Origin: Malachius bipustulatus
Taxonomy: Eukaryota > Arthropoda > Insecta > Coleoptera > Melyridae
Assembly: GCA_910589415.1 (NCBI GenBank)
Contig: OU342636.1
Location: 3,764,437 to 3,828,436 of the forward strand
Reading direction: 5' to 3'
DNA: 64,000 bases
The notes under the pieces are model-generated. The model made no database searches. It was not told the origin of the DNA and saw only the letters and a program-made list of their open reading frames with translations. Position numbers and translations under genes: made by a program. Every line of letters starts with the position of its first letter. The stretch's first letter is position 1. Below, piece by piece: positions 39,907-51,189 of this stretch.

Positions 39907-42117
39907 GCACGAAGGCACGATACACGTATACACGGTATGCCAGACTATGACTGCGCAGGCTGCGTTCCGATCTTCTCACGTCACGCGGTTGGAAGACTAC
40001 ACATGATACTGCTCATATCTTTTTTATTGTCAGAGATAAATAAATAATTTTTGTACGCTTGCATAAGTCGGCAACAGCATCCATTTAACGTTTTAAAAAT
40101 TTTCACGTCTAATTAAATCCCAGAGTTTTCATAGTCAACTTTTGTTTTTCTTGTAACCGCCATATTGTTTTTTTAATGTCGTTTGGTACAAAAAAAAGTC
40201 ATGGACATAAAAAACTAATAACATTTTTAAAAAATTGTAAAAATTTCATTCTACTTTTTTCGAAAAAAAATTAAAGATTTTTTTATATAGATCTAGCACA
40301 AAGAAAACACAAGCAAGAAGGATGTAAGCAATAATAATTTTACATTTATTTTATAAACAACCTCGCCGCGATTAATGCTTTAAGTCAAAATCCAACTACA
40401 TGACGTCATTGCGCAATAGTATACCATATAGTATAGTGTATAGTAAAAGCAATCGGCATACCGTGTATATGTGTATCGTGGGTTCTAAGTACTCTAGGCC
40501 GGTACTCATAGTCGATTCTCAAACTCATACTTGAGGCGTTCTCCGCGAAGTAATACTCAGCTGAGTAAAGATGCTGCTATGCCAGAGACAAACCTCAAGC
40601 AATACTCAGGCGAGTAACGGCTTGAGTATTAGTTTCTAGTAACTTTTATAGTTTTCAGGTTGCCGCACTGAACGAAGGCTAAAATTCTGCTAAAATAAAA
40701 TAAAAAAGAAGAACTATAACGAGCTAATAACCTCCGTATTATTCGCATACATCACACGCCAGACAACACAATAACTATTATTAAAAAAAATATGTTTTCA
40801 ACCCCTACTTTGTAGAATCTCTGCAAACTGATTGATGATAAATAAATTAAATAAAACACTAATATTTAAAAAAATTCTACTGTATATTGATGAATAATAT
40901 TATAATATTACTGCACACCTATTATTTTCCATCAATATACAGTAGAATTTTTTTAAACATTTGTGTTTTATTTATCACCATCATCATAAAATTCCAATTA
41001 GTTTTCTGCAACTGCGGATATTTCATCAATTTCGTCTTCATTGAAAGCAATTTCCGCAAATTCGAGAAATTCCAAATTATCTTCCCGATCCATTTCTATA
41101 ATGAAAGTATCGCGAGTTCGTTTCTGCTTCTTCCTCCCTAGCAATGTAGCAAATGAAAATAGTAGAATAATGAATAATGGAATGAACTTAGGTACAGGTA
41201 AGGTAATACGGAAAACATGTTCACAGTCATCAATGACCTCTATATTTTTATAATAACTATGTTTTAATGATCAAGTAATTAGTAATTATGTTTTAATGAT
41301 ATACTCGTTATGTTCTATAATGATGTTTATGTTGTTTACAAACAGTGCAGCAGCTGACAGCTGTTCACACATAACCTCACAAGACAAGCCAAGTAATACT
41401 CAAGGTTGGTCAAACGGCTACTCGGTCAATACTCAGTTTGGCGGAAGATCACGCGTGCGCCGAGTACTGCTTCATGTTAAGTATTGACTGTGAGTTGAAA
41501 TATCGATACTTGAGAAGTACTTCGCCCAAGTATTACTTAAGTATCGACTGTGAGTACCGGCCCTAGTGTTCTACCTTCCTACAGTCACGATACACATATA
41601 CACGGTATGCCGATTGCTTTTACTATTTTGGTCATTACTACGCAATGGCGCAATGACGTCATGTGGCTGGATTTTGACTCAAAGAATTAATCGCGGCGAG
41701 GTTGTTCATAAAATAAATGTCAAATTATATGGCTTTCATCCTTCTCGCTTGTGGTTTCATTGTGCTAGATATATACATATATGTAGAAAAAAATTAGAAT
41801 GAAATTTTCACAAATTTGTTTAATTGTTATTGATTTTTGGTTTCCGTGATTTTTTTTGTACCAAACGACATAATAAAACAATATGGCGGCTATAAGAAAA
41901 ACAAAAGTTAACTATGAAAACTCTGTGATTTAGTTTGCCGTGAAAATTTTTAAAACGTGAGATGGATAGCTGTTGCCGACTTATGCAAGCCTACAAAGAA
42001 TTATTTATTTATTCCTGACAATAAAAAAGATAATGAGCAATTTCATGTGTAGTCTTCCAGCCTCGTGACGTCAGAAGACCGGAACGCAGCCTGCGCAGTC
42101 ATTCTATCGTATCGTGC
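39907..42117. mobile_element. Long inverted-repeat element with ~0.55-kb arms, 3-bp TAG duplication
   Basis: Arms 39907-40496 and 41566-42117 are reverse complements. Landmarks in mirror order: GCACGA/TCGTGC ends, GACTGCGCAGGCTGCGTTCC near the edges, the TATGGCGG block, GCAATGACGTCAT, and ATCGGCATACCGTGTATA nearest the centre. TAG flanks both ends (39904-39906, 42118-42120). Without the nested insertion the spacer is only ~40 nt, so the element is almost a pure hairpin. Fragments of the family occur at 1-178 and perhaps near 18060. Its right edge lies ~300 bp before the SOSS-B gene. Confidence 0.75.
40497..41562. mobile_element. Nested 1066-bp element with GGCCGGTACTCA ends and 3-bp CTA duplication
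   Basis: GGCCGGTACTCATAGTCGA at the left and TCGACTGTGAGTACCGGCC at the right are inverted repeats with one mismatch. CTA flanks both sides (40494-40496, 41563-41565). Subterminal zones are rich in GAGTA/TACTC and CAAGTA words. Inside, a perfect 25-bp stem (40868-40892 with 40930-40954) surrounds a 37-nt loop. No transposase. Confidence 0.75.
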
Positions 42118-42419
42118 TAGAACCTAGCCTAGACTAGAACTACTAAACTAGGCTAGGATTTTACTGATTTTAGTAGGATAAATGAAAATGATAGGAAGAT
42201 AGGGATAGGGTGATAGGGATAGGAATAGGACGTAGAGGACATAGAACTCAAAGATTCAAGGAGTCTTTGGTGTTTGTTTTTGTTGAAATTGGAAGTTTAA
42301 AATGCAAATAAATAACAATTATTAGAAATGAGTAGGTAACAAGATTTAGCGGTTTTATGTTTATGTAATTTATTTGTGTTCTTTAAGATGTCATGCTGTC
42401 AAAGCTTAATAAGTTAATA
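42118..42419 (+). promoter_or_regulatory. 5' flank and possible leader of the SOSS-B gene
   Basis: Intergenic DNA between the inverted-repeat element and the coding start. AG|GTAAC at 42335 and a pyrimidine-rich TGTGTTCTTTAAG at 42375-42387 could bound a ~53-bp leader intron, but this is speculative. No TATA box stands out. Confidence 0.25.
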
Positions 42420-43025
42420 ATGGAAAATAGCTACCTTCAAATAAAAGATATGCGACCGGGATTAAAAAATGTTAATGTAGTGTTCATAGTGCTGGAAATT
42501 GGCCATCCTACCCTTACTAAAGAAAATCGTGAAGTTCGAACATTCAAAGTGGCCGATCAAACTGCTTGCATCAATGCTAGTGTTTGGGACGAAGCTGGAC
42601 AATTATTAGTCCCTGGTGATATTGTGCGCTTAACTAAAGGATATGTGTCTTTGTGGAGAAACTGTCTTACGTTGTACACATCAAAAGGGGGAGACTTACA
42701 GAAAATAGGTGAATTTTGCATGGTATTCAATGAACAGCTGAATATGAGCGAACCGAATCAGGTGTTGTCTCAGATGCCTACAGTGTGTGCCCCTAATAAT
42801 GTGACTCTGAATAATGGTACCAACAATGGGGCTGGTAGAGTAGGCCCCACTCCTCAGGCCCCTATCATTACAACTTCTCTACCAATTCACAACAATATCG
42901 GGCCACCAAAGACAACTCAGGTTAATCCCAGGTCAAATTCGGCCGTACAGTCTCCAGATAATCAAAAACGGCCTCGCGGTGGCCGAGCCAATCAACACAG
43001 AAGTCGACATAATCGAAACAATTAA
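42420..43025 (+). CDS. SOSS complex subunit B homologue (ssDNA-binding OB-fold protein)
   Basis: The 201-residue protein has an OB fold at about 5-115. Recognisable family stretches are [41 protein letters not shown] and [20 protein letters not shown]. The C-terminal half is low-complexity (Asn, Pro, Ser, Gln) and ends in a basic [15 protein letters not shown] tail, as in hSSB1/NABP2 relatives. The family binds single-stranded DNA in the nucleus as part of the SOSS complex with INTS3 and INIP, in double-strand-break signalling and repair. I chose the ATG at 42420 (A at -3, G at +4; N-terminal length fits the family); an in-frame ATG at 42393 would add nine residues. The coding region is uninterrupted, so it is either naturally intronless or a retrocopy. 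This is the only clear host gene here and is hemmed in by transposons. Confidence 0.9.
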   Translation: MENSYLQIKDMRPGLKNVNVVFIVLEIGHPTLTKENREVRTFKVADQTACINASVWDEAGQLLVPGDIVRLTKGYVSLWRNCLTLYTSKGGDLQKIGEFCMVFNEQLNMSEPNQVLSQMPTVCAPNNVTLNNGTNNGAGRVGPTPQAPIITTSLPIHNNIGPPKTTQVNPRSNSAVQSPDNQKRPRGGRANQHRSRHNRNN

Positions 43026-43090
43026 TTAAAATTTTTTTTTATTTGCATTTCATAACATCTGCCCATTCAGTTTTACACAACTCAAATGTA

Positions 43091-43096
43091 AATAAA
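43091..43096 (+). terminator. Polyadenylation signal of the SOSS-B gene
   Basis: AATAAA about 65 bp after the stop codon in AT-rich 3' UTR. Confidence 0.6.
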
Positions 43097-43306
43097 TAAT
43101 TGGAGAATTTTGAAAATTTAAATACATTCTGAAACTGGTTGTTTTTACTTTCAATTTTTTGTTTTTTTTTTACATAAAGGTCTAGTAGTTAAGTGTGTAC
43201 TGCTCGACAAGAATATCTTGGCGGTTGTTAAAGGAGAGAGAGGTTCTAGAACGAGACAGAAAATCACCCCACCACCTTATCTGTTTTGCTACGTCATTCG
43301 GTAAGC

Positions 43307-43868
43307 CTGTTGTTTAGTCTTCCAAAACACCCCTCACATGCCCATTCCACTTTTTCCACTCGCGTCGCTCACAGCGTTGCTGCATTAAATCAGGTCTTTG
43401 GTCAGGGCAGGTTTTTTTTTCCTTTAAATGTCCCTAAAATGAAAAAAAACCTACCCTGACCAAAGACCTGACTTACCGAGCGTTATCGTCTAAATAATAA
43501 ATAATTGTAACGAGAAAGCCGGCCGCGGCCGGGCTCTGTGGCCGGGCCTAGTAGGTATAGTTGGACTTTTTTTTATTAATTAATATTTTTATTTACAATA
43601 CGGAAGCACAACGGAAGTATACGTAAACGGACGAGTTGCATTTATTATTCTATTCTGTGGAGCAGCTGTGATAGAGAGATAGAGATAGAAAGATCTAAAC
43701 GGGCGGGGAGCGAAGTGAACCAGTGTGGAAAGGACGCTTTGCCGAGATTGTCTGCAGAACGTAGTAGAACGAATAGCATGTGGCAAGGCTGAGATTAGTC
43801 AGCTGGTCGCAAGCAGACAAAATGTAGTGGGGGTAGTAAGACAAGTGTTTTGGAAGACTAAACAACAG
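43307..43868. mobile_element. Nested 562-bp MITE with ~24-bp inverted ends
   Basis: CTGTTGTTTAGTCTTCCAAA at the left is mirrored by TTTGGAAGACTAAACAACAG at the right. It contains a strong stem-loop (43390-43471) and a GC-rich CCGGCCGCGGCCGGGC tract near 43518. No coding. Confidence 0.6.
43390..43471. ncRNA. Near-perfect ~30-bp stem-loop, possible small-RNA precursor
   Basis: TCAGGTCTTTGGTCAGGGCA with a following T-run pairs with A-run CCTACCCTGACCAAAGACCTGA across a ~22-nt loop. The size is like a pre-miRNA, but MITE hairpins look the same, so a small-RNA function is only possible. Confidence 0.3.
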
Positions 43869-44061
43869 AATTGCCATAAATTTTGATTTTTGAACAATGT
43901 TTTGACATTGTTACTTGACGTTTATATTTTATTATGTTTGTGACAGATTTATAATAATTATTACAAACGTATTGCCAGAAAAATAGTGGTCCTATTTTAT
44001 CAATTAATCAAGTTCAAACGGCCTGTTCAAAGGATAGTGGTGGAAACAAACAGAATCATCC

Positions 44062-44407
44062 ATCGATGGCCAAACGGATAAATTTACTTCTCCTGGTAAA
44101 AAAATAACTAAATTAGCAACAAAAACCAACTTGGATGACTTTGATCAATGTTTACTGCGTCGAATTATACACAATTTTCATACAGCCGAAAAAATTACTC
44201 CAACGCTCGAGAGGATCACTGCAAAATTTACAGAAGATAACGAGTACAATGGATCAAGGGAAAGTGTCAGAAAGGTTATCCATAAACTGGGCTTTCGGTG
44301 GAGAAAAACAAGAAGTGCGATACTTGCGTCTTCAGTTTCTTAGAAGAATGAGAAATTATAGAACCGACATGGATGAAACGTATTCTTCTCATGCTCATAT
44401 TAGTTAG
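44062..44407 (+). pseudogene. N-terminal remnant of an IS630/Tc1-type transposase
   Basis: In frame with the ATG-initiated piece at 44131, the coding begins earlier (TDKFTSPGKKITKLATKTN) and continues as DDFDQCLLRRIIHNFHTAEK and GSRESVRKVIHKLGFRWRK, the helix-turn-helix part of such transposases. After a frameshift near 44320 the next frame gives RRMRNYRTDMDETYSSHAH, matching the start of the catalytic domain (first D of the DDE triad in DET). The rest of the catalytic core is deleted. It belongs to the same broad group as the transposase at 57042-58189 but is a different family. Confidence 0.65.
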
Positions 44408-44720
44408 ATAATTATTTGTTGTGCGAATAATTGTTAATTTATATTTTATATTTTAATTTATATTTAATTTCAATTATTGCTGATTAGTTATATAAATACC
44501 CTTTTGAGTACCTATTATAGTATTTACACTGTGTGTACTCAGGCCACTACTGCGTACAGGTATTATAATACCTCCTTGCAGTATTACTGTTACCGCATTG
44601 TGAAATACAGATTGTTTGAAACTTTGTAGAGAATGTGTAATGACTTCTGAAGATGTATGTTATTTATGTTTTGTTATTTATAAGTGGAATACAATAGAAA
44701 TAGTCTTTTTTTTATGTGGC

Positions 44721-44751
<31 letters not shown>

Positions 44752-44753
44752 AT
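44721..44753. repeat. (TAAA)n microsatellite
   Basis: About eight TAAA units. LINEs in this window end in the same repeat, so the preceding ~100-300 bp may be an old LINE 3' tail inserted into the IS630-type element. Confidence 0.7.
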
Positions 44754-45249
44754 TTATAGAGAATAGCATATTTAGTATGTACCTATAGTTATTTGTATTG
44801 GCCCCGAAACTGTCGCAGAGTCTTTAATAAATTTTACATCCATGGTATGCATTTTAAATGTTTTAACTGGTATTCTTATAACAATATTAGATGAAGTTTG
44901 ATAGAAACCAGTCAATGTTCTAACTAAAACTCCTGTGTTTATTTTAGATTTTCATTTTTTCATATCAATTGAACGCAGCCAAATTAGCTTCTAGCTCACA
45001 ATAAAATTTGAATGTCAAGTATCAATTTCCATACATTTTACAAAATTTATTACATGGAATGTACTAAAACAGATAAGGTGGTGGGGTGATTTTCTGTCTC
45101 GTTCTAGGACCTCTCCTTTAACAACCGCCAAGATATTCTTGTCAAGCTGTAGCAGGCTGCTTATTTCGACAAAAATGAAATAATAATTTTATGAATAAAA
45201 AGTGCGATTATTTCACATCAGTTAAAGCATTGGCCGGAGTAACGTTGTA

Positions 45250-46395
45250 ACTTACATTTCGGTTATTTTGCAGGAAGGACAAAAAACTGTAGTTCGCTTA
45301 CGTTCAAGCAAAAATGTCGAATAAACTTATAATTCGGTGTTACACATCGCTGTTAGACATTATGTATTATTATTTGCTTTAAGATGATACATGCTAGTTG
45401 CCACTTTTATGAAAAATATAATTGAATAATGTTGCATGGCACATGCCATACAATGTTATTCATGTTTGAGTAATCGCTTAGGATAAAAAAATCACTGTCA
45501 TTTTCGAAAGTTCATTAGGAGTTCGATAAAGTTACAGCCGTATTCTTATACCTAAAACTATGAAAACACAACTTAGAAACTTAATAATTGATTTAATAGC
45601 TATTTACGATATAAGTGGGATACATACATTCTACCGCTTGTATACGGCCTCGTCCTTTACTCACATAGTGCGATAACAATGCGGATCCCACGTTTGTCGT
45701 AGAAAACTTTTTCTACAATCATGAGAAATTAATTATTTTGATTTTATTAACCACAAAAAACTTAGAATATAAGCAATAGACATTTGATTTGCCTATGGAT
45801 GAAAACCGTACTTACCGCACAACTAAGGACGCGTTATTAGGTGACAGCAAGTTTTTATTCAATTCGGATATTCCATCGTAATATTATCTTTAAGCAGCCG
45901 CTACAAAAGTTATTCCTATATCTCGTCGGTTATCTCTTTTACTTGATAAATTAAGAGTAACATACGAGTTGACGTATATGGTAGATACGAAAAATGATGT
46001 CCCGACAAAAAGGTAAATATTGTGGCTAATGAAAAAGCTTTGTAAAGTATTTTGAACATTTTGCGGGGCGTTTCATATCTCACTATAGTGCGTTAATAGA
46101 TTTCTTAGAGTGCTAGCGTGGTAACTGGTAATGTAATCTAACTTAAATGGGTGGGATAAGTCTCTTTATCTAATGATTTTAGATAAATAAAAATAATTTT
46201 TGATCTTGTGATTTTGTGATCTAACAGCCTTTTAATATGATGAAAATAGAAAAAAATACTCATTGTTGGATAGGTAATTTTCTTATGAATGAATAAATAA
46301 CATAACGTAAAACTGAAAACTCCAAAATTCGGCATCATTAATCAGGTAAATTAAATATTATTCGGCTGCTATTGTATACTTTGATAAAACTGTAT
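45250..46395. other. Left, non-coding part of the 9-kb transposon
   Basis: No recognisable coding; AT-rich sequence between the left terminal repeat and the LINE. The LINE 5' boundary is not resolved, because no duplication of the bases after the LINE tail (CCAATAAATTGG) was found here. Confidence 0.35.
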
Positions 46396-46758
46396 ATGAT
46401 CAGAGTTTTTCAGATACTGACACATATCCACGTGTGTGGTCGCTTTATGTGGCTCACTGATCTTTTTCTAAGGCTGGTGAAATTGATAGTTTTAGAGGGA
46501 GTTGAAGTGTGAGAGTAATTCTGGTTTTCGGCGGTGTTTTTTATTGATGATGGATCTGGCTGGTGAGCCTGTTTTGAACTTGATCTATAAGTCCTGTAAA
46601 TAGAGACTTTGACTTGCTTGTATAAATCTGTACCTACCAATACGTTTCACTATCTTCTTGATAACGAAATTGATATCGGGTCCCGCTACTCGGTGGTCAG
46701 CTGTGTAAAGATCGCCATACACGAACGGGCAAGCTGTATTTAAAAATTCAGTTTCAGT

Positions 46759-48090
46759 ATGGGATTTACCTGTACAGTCTGCAGGAAAGTCATAAGTTGT
46801 CATCATGATTATTTGGGATGTACCACCGGCACCTGTAAGAAAATGTTTCACGTGTCTTGTGCTGATATAAATGAGCAATCATTTCTCAAGATGAGAGAGA
46901 ATAACGAGATAAAATTCTGGAAATGTAAAGAATGTATCGATGGGTCTAAAAGTCGTTCACGATCCTCCTCGCTTGACATCCCCTCAAGCTGCTCATCTTC
47001 TGTCTCTGCTGCCTCGAGTCTGCCTCGGACAGTCTGTGCAGGATCAGAGACGACGTCAGTTCCCTCTCCAACCACTGAGGTTCCTTTGGATTCGGCCTAC
47101 AACACATTCCTTAGTCACCTGTTGGAAGTCAAGGGAGCTTTCATCAACGAAATTAAGTTCCTCAAGAATGAAATTGCTCAGCTTCATACCATCATACTGA
47201 AGCAGTCCGCAGAAATTGACTCTATGAAGGACGGAATGCAGAAAGTGCTTGCGTTTAACGAGTCCCTGAAAGGTGAACTGCAACAACTTCATGCTTCACC
47301 CTCGACACCTTCCCCACCCTCGGATGTTGGACACAAATCTTTTAGCTGCGTTGTCGCTGGCAAGGGCGTTGCTAAGAAAGCCTCTCTCATTATCAAGCCG
47401 AAGAATTCCGGACAGCGGAACATCGCCACCAAAACTGATCTGCTCCGGACTGCTGATCCATTGTCTTCGGAGCTTGGGGTTGTTGGGGTGCGCCATATCT
47501 CGGGTGGTGGACTTGTTGTCAGTTGTTCTTCGAACAACGGTCTCTCCAAACTGAAGCAGCTCGTAACAGATGGGATGTCCGAGACATATACAGTGATGGA
47601 GGCGGTCAAACTTCACCCTCGGCTCAGAGTCGTTGGCATGACTCCGGCCCACGGCCATGGGAGCATTGTCAGATTCGCTAGCACATAGAATCCTGAAGTC
47701 TTCAATAATCCGGCACCTAAAGTAATATCTGTCTCTCCGCTTAGAAGTGATCAAAGTTTGTTTCAGGCAATTCTCCAAGTGGATGCTGTTACATACCAGA
47801 GAGCGCTGAATGCTGGTAGGGTTTTTATCGGATATGACTGTTGTTCTGTCTATGATGCGATTGAAGTCACTAGGTGTTTCAACTGTAACGGTTATCACCA
47901 CATATCTAGTAAGTGTAAAAATAAGTTATCATGTCCTAAATGCTCAGGTGAACATTCACTAAAAGACTGTAACTCGACCATATTTAAATGTGTCAACTGT
48001 ACCGGTATAAGCAAACTCTTTCCTGATACTGATATTAACCATGCGGCTTGGGACCACAACAAATGCTTGGTATACAAAAAAAAAGGTTGA
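46759..48090 (+). pseudogene. LINE ORF1: PHD-like finger, coiled coil and CCHC knuckles, one internal stop
   Basis: Residues 1-60 form a PHD-like finger (CTVCRKVISCHHDYLGC, then CKKMFHVSC, then FWKCKEC). A Ser-rich linker and a predicted coiled coil (about 115-180) follow. An in-frame TAG at 47686-47688 then interrupts, after which the same frame continues to CCHC-type knuckles (CFNCNGYHHISSKC, CPKCSGEHSLKDC, CVNC) up to the TGA at 48088. Such ORF1 proteins bind LINE RNA. Because the frame is shared on both sides, one base change accounts for the break. Confidence 0.8.
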
Positions 48091-51037
48091 CTCTCTCAAG
48101 GGGGATATTTTGGGTTCTTTGTAGCTGTATCAATATGGACGGTTGGTGCTCCAACTGGTTCAGTTGAGTGTAGCTGTGATATTTTCTATCAGAATGTTCG
48201 TGGGCTGAATACGCGCCTGATAGATTTCTTTAATTATGTAGCATCGCAAAATTTTCCAATTTACGCGATAACAGAGACTTGGCTCAACGGTTCAGTCAGT
48301 GATAGCGAACTGTTTCCACCTGACTTTATTGTTTTTAGGCAGGATAGATCATATGATGCCACACACAGGACTCGTGGTGGAGGAGTGCTACTTGCTGTCA
48401 ATAATAAACTTAAGGTCCGGCAGCTTGGGCTGAATAAGTTAAGTCCGTTGTTTGATACCATTTCTGCTATTAACATCGTTGGTGCTGAGATTTGGACAGA
48501 GGTCTCACATCACATCTGTATAATTGTTCTCTATATCGCCCCCTTCATAGCAACTGATCAAATTTCTGTATTGTTCGAGGCTCTTGAGTCGGTGTACCTG
48601 ACTTATGAGCCTCATGATGTGTTAATTATTGGAGACTTTAACTTTCCTACATATGTGACTATGTCTTCTGGTGTTTCGGATCTAACCATCACGAGGTTGC
48701 AAAACTTCATGGATCTTTTAGGCCTATCTCAGTATAATTTTGTACTAAACAAGTATTCCAGGATTTTAGACCTGGTCCTATGCAGTCGGAGCTGTCGAGT
48801 TACCAGATCTCTTGATTTCCCAGTTAACGAAGACAATCACCATCCATCTCTCGTAGTATCTCTCACATGCAATGATGTATCATCAGCGAAATCTATTCAA
48901 GGTAATCATAAACACCTTTCCTATAACTTCAAAAAGGGAAATTATGTAACGCTCTATTCCCACCTTTTGAATATGTCCTGGAATACGGTAACAGAGGCCG
49001 TTCATCCCACCAAGGCTCTGGAACATTTTTATTCTGCTATTTACTCTGCATTTGATGCCCATATACCCAGGACATCACCTCTGAAAACACGCAGGTATCC
49101 ACCTTGGTTTAGCAGAGAAATCATTACTAGTATTAAACTAAAGTACTCTTATCTACGACAATACAAATCCTCCGGTAATAGCAAGTTCTATCACCTTTTT
49201 CAGCAACAGCGTAAGCAATTGAAGGATGACATCAGTTTGAGTCACCAGCTGTTCGTCAGGAGGACCGAGAGTGATCTTAATAGAAATCCAAATAAGTTCT
49301 GGTCCTACATAAGCAACCGAACTAAAACCTCCACTGTCCCCCCCTAATATCAGTCACAATAACAAATCATTCTCGTCCCAACAGGAAATTGTTGATGCAT
49401 TCCAATCGTTTTTCAATGAGAGTTTCATAAAGACTTCAACCCTGGACTGCGGCTCCTCAACTGTTTCTGAGGAGGACTCGTTTACTCTGTTTCCTTCTAG
49501 ATTCACCGAGGATAACTTAAGACAAGCTGTCCGTAGATTGAAACCTAGCATCTCCACAGGAGCTGATTACATTCCAGGATTCTTTTTGAAAGACTGCTTC
49601 CCTGTGTTAATCGTTCCCATTTTACATATATTCAACCTGATACTCACTACATCATGCTTTCCGGGTCAGTGGAAAATTGCTAGAATTACTCCTGTCTTCA
49701 AAAAGGGAGATAGAGGGGATGTTGCGAATTATCGCCCGATTGCCTTGCTGAGTACGATATCCAAACTCTTCGAATTTACAATTCACGATCTGATAATAAA
49801 ACACATTTCTCATAGACTTTCCCATAATCAGCACGGTTTCTTAAAAGGTAGATCCACGACAACGAATCTAGCAGTCATCACGCAATTCCTGTCAAAATCT
49901 ATGGATGAGGGTATCCAAGTGGATGTAATCTATACAGATTTCAGCAAGGCTTTCGATCGATTGAATCACCAACTTCTTGTAAAGAAATTAGGGCGGTATG
50001 GCCTACCTCCCCACCTGATTTCATTAATATGATGTCATCTGCACGATCGTTCCCAGTACATTGAACTCGCTGGTCATAAGTCTAGGTTGCTGAACTCTCC
50101 CTCCGGTGTCCCGCAAGGCTCTGTACTCGGCCCTCTACTATTCTCGGTCTTTATCGATGATGTCGCTGGTGTGTTCGGGGTTAAGCACCTGCTATACGCT
50201 GACGACATGAAAATATATTCGCAGATTCGCTGTATGGCAGATGCTCTCCTGTTGCAGGAGGATTTGGGGAGATTCTCCGAATGGTGCACACGTAATGGAA
50301 TGGATCTGAATGTTTCCAAATGTACCGTGGTCACCTACACTCGTAACAAAACACCTTTTTTGTATCCTTACGAGATAAATACATCCCCTATTCCTCGTAC
50401 AAATCAAGTAACTGATCTCGGAGTTACATTTACCTCCTCACTGTCGTTTAAACCACATATTGAACATGTGACTTCGAGAGCTCTTAAATCCCTCGGATTT
50501 ATTATCCATAACTCCAGAGAGTTTTCCGACTACAATACTATGGTCACTCTATTTAACTCATTTGTTCGACCAATGCTTGAATACTGTTCTATTGTATGGT
50601 CTCCTGCTACCCTCGGTTCAATCGGAACCATTGAACGTATACTTAGGAAGTTTTTAAAATACCTCTCCTTTCGTGTAGATGGTAGCTATCCAGAGATCGG
50701 ATATCAGGAAAGTTTATTGCTTCAGAGATTCGGTCAAACCAGTCTTGAAGAGCGACGTAACACTCTTGCCCTAATATTTCTCTTCAAGCTTATTAATGGC
50801 AGTGTCGATTGCCCTAATTTACTCTCTTGGATACACCTTAAAATACCAAGACTTGGAGCACGACACCCCAACACATTTTGGCTGCCGATTCCACGAACTT
50901 GTGTTCTAATTACTTCTCCCCTACACCAACTCTGCAACAACTATGCCCGCGTTCAGGGTTCTCTGGATATATTTCATACCGGCGTTAGTGAAATCAAACA
51001 TTTCTGTAAAGCTCTAGATTCATCCGAATCTTATTAG
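48091..51037 (+). pseudogene. LINE ORF2: apurinic-type endonuclease and reverse transcriptase, frameshifted
   Basis: From about 48175 the frame reads IFYQNVRGLNTRL and YAITETWLNGSV, with GDFNFPT at ~48630: an endonuclease/exonuclease/phosphatase domain. The frame ends in stops just after a C7 run (49338-49344); RT resumes in the +1 frame. There it has FKKGDRGDVANYRPIALLS, VDVIYTDFSKAFDRLNH, a TGA at 50030, SGVPQGSVLGPLLFSVFIDD and LLYADDMK (~50205). The C-terminal thumb region runs to a stop at 51037. All RT motifs are intact; one homopolymer frameshift and one stop disable it. No separate in-frame ATG for ORF2 was found. Confidence 0.85.
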
Positions 51038-51189
51038 CTTTGTACCTCCTGTACATACATACTGTATTTATCTGTTGTAATTTAACTATTGTATTTGTTC
51101 TCACCTATGTAAACTTTTCCCATCTTAATTTGGCCTTTTGGCTGTATGATGGTGTATCTAAATAAATAAATAAATAAATAAATAAATAT

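Larger units (their letters stand above)
43200..45149. mobile_element. TA-flanked IS630/Tc1-type transposon, internally deleted, ~85-bp inverted ends
   Basis: The left end CTGCTCGACAAGAATATCTT and reverse-complemented right end CAGCTTGACAAGAATATCTT continue in near identity for about 85 bp (to ~43290 and from ~45066). TA flanks both sides (43198-43199, 45150-45151). A transposase N-terminal remnant lies at 44062-44407, and a second inverted element is nested at 43307-43868. Well-kept ends with a gutted gene mean it could move only with a transposase supplied elsewhere. Confidence 0.75.
46396..51186 (+). mobile_element. Nearly full-length LINE (jockey/CR1-like) with (TAAA)n tail
   Basis: Contains a ~360-bp 5' leader, ORF1 (zinc-finger protein), ORF2 (endonuclease and RT), a short 3' UTR and a TAAA repeat tail at 51160-51186. 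Only a few stops and one frameshift interrupt the frames, so it died recently. It is inserted in the 3' coding end of the DUF7869-type gene, in the opposite orientation. The start is approximate. Confidence 0.75.

Noticed and set aside
46585..47901. Minus-strand ORFs across LINE ORF1
   Set aside because: Shadows of the forward zinc-finger ORF, which has clear Cys/His motifs.
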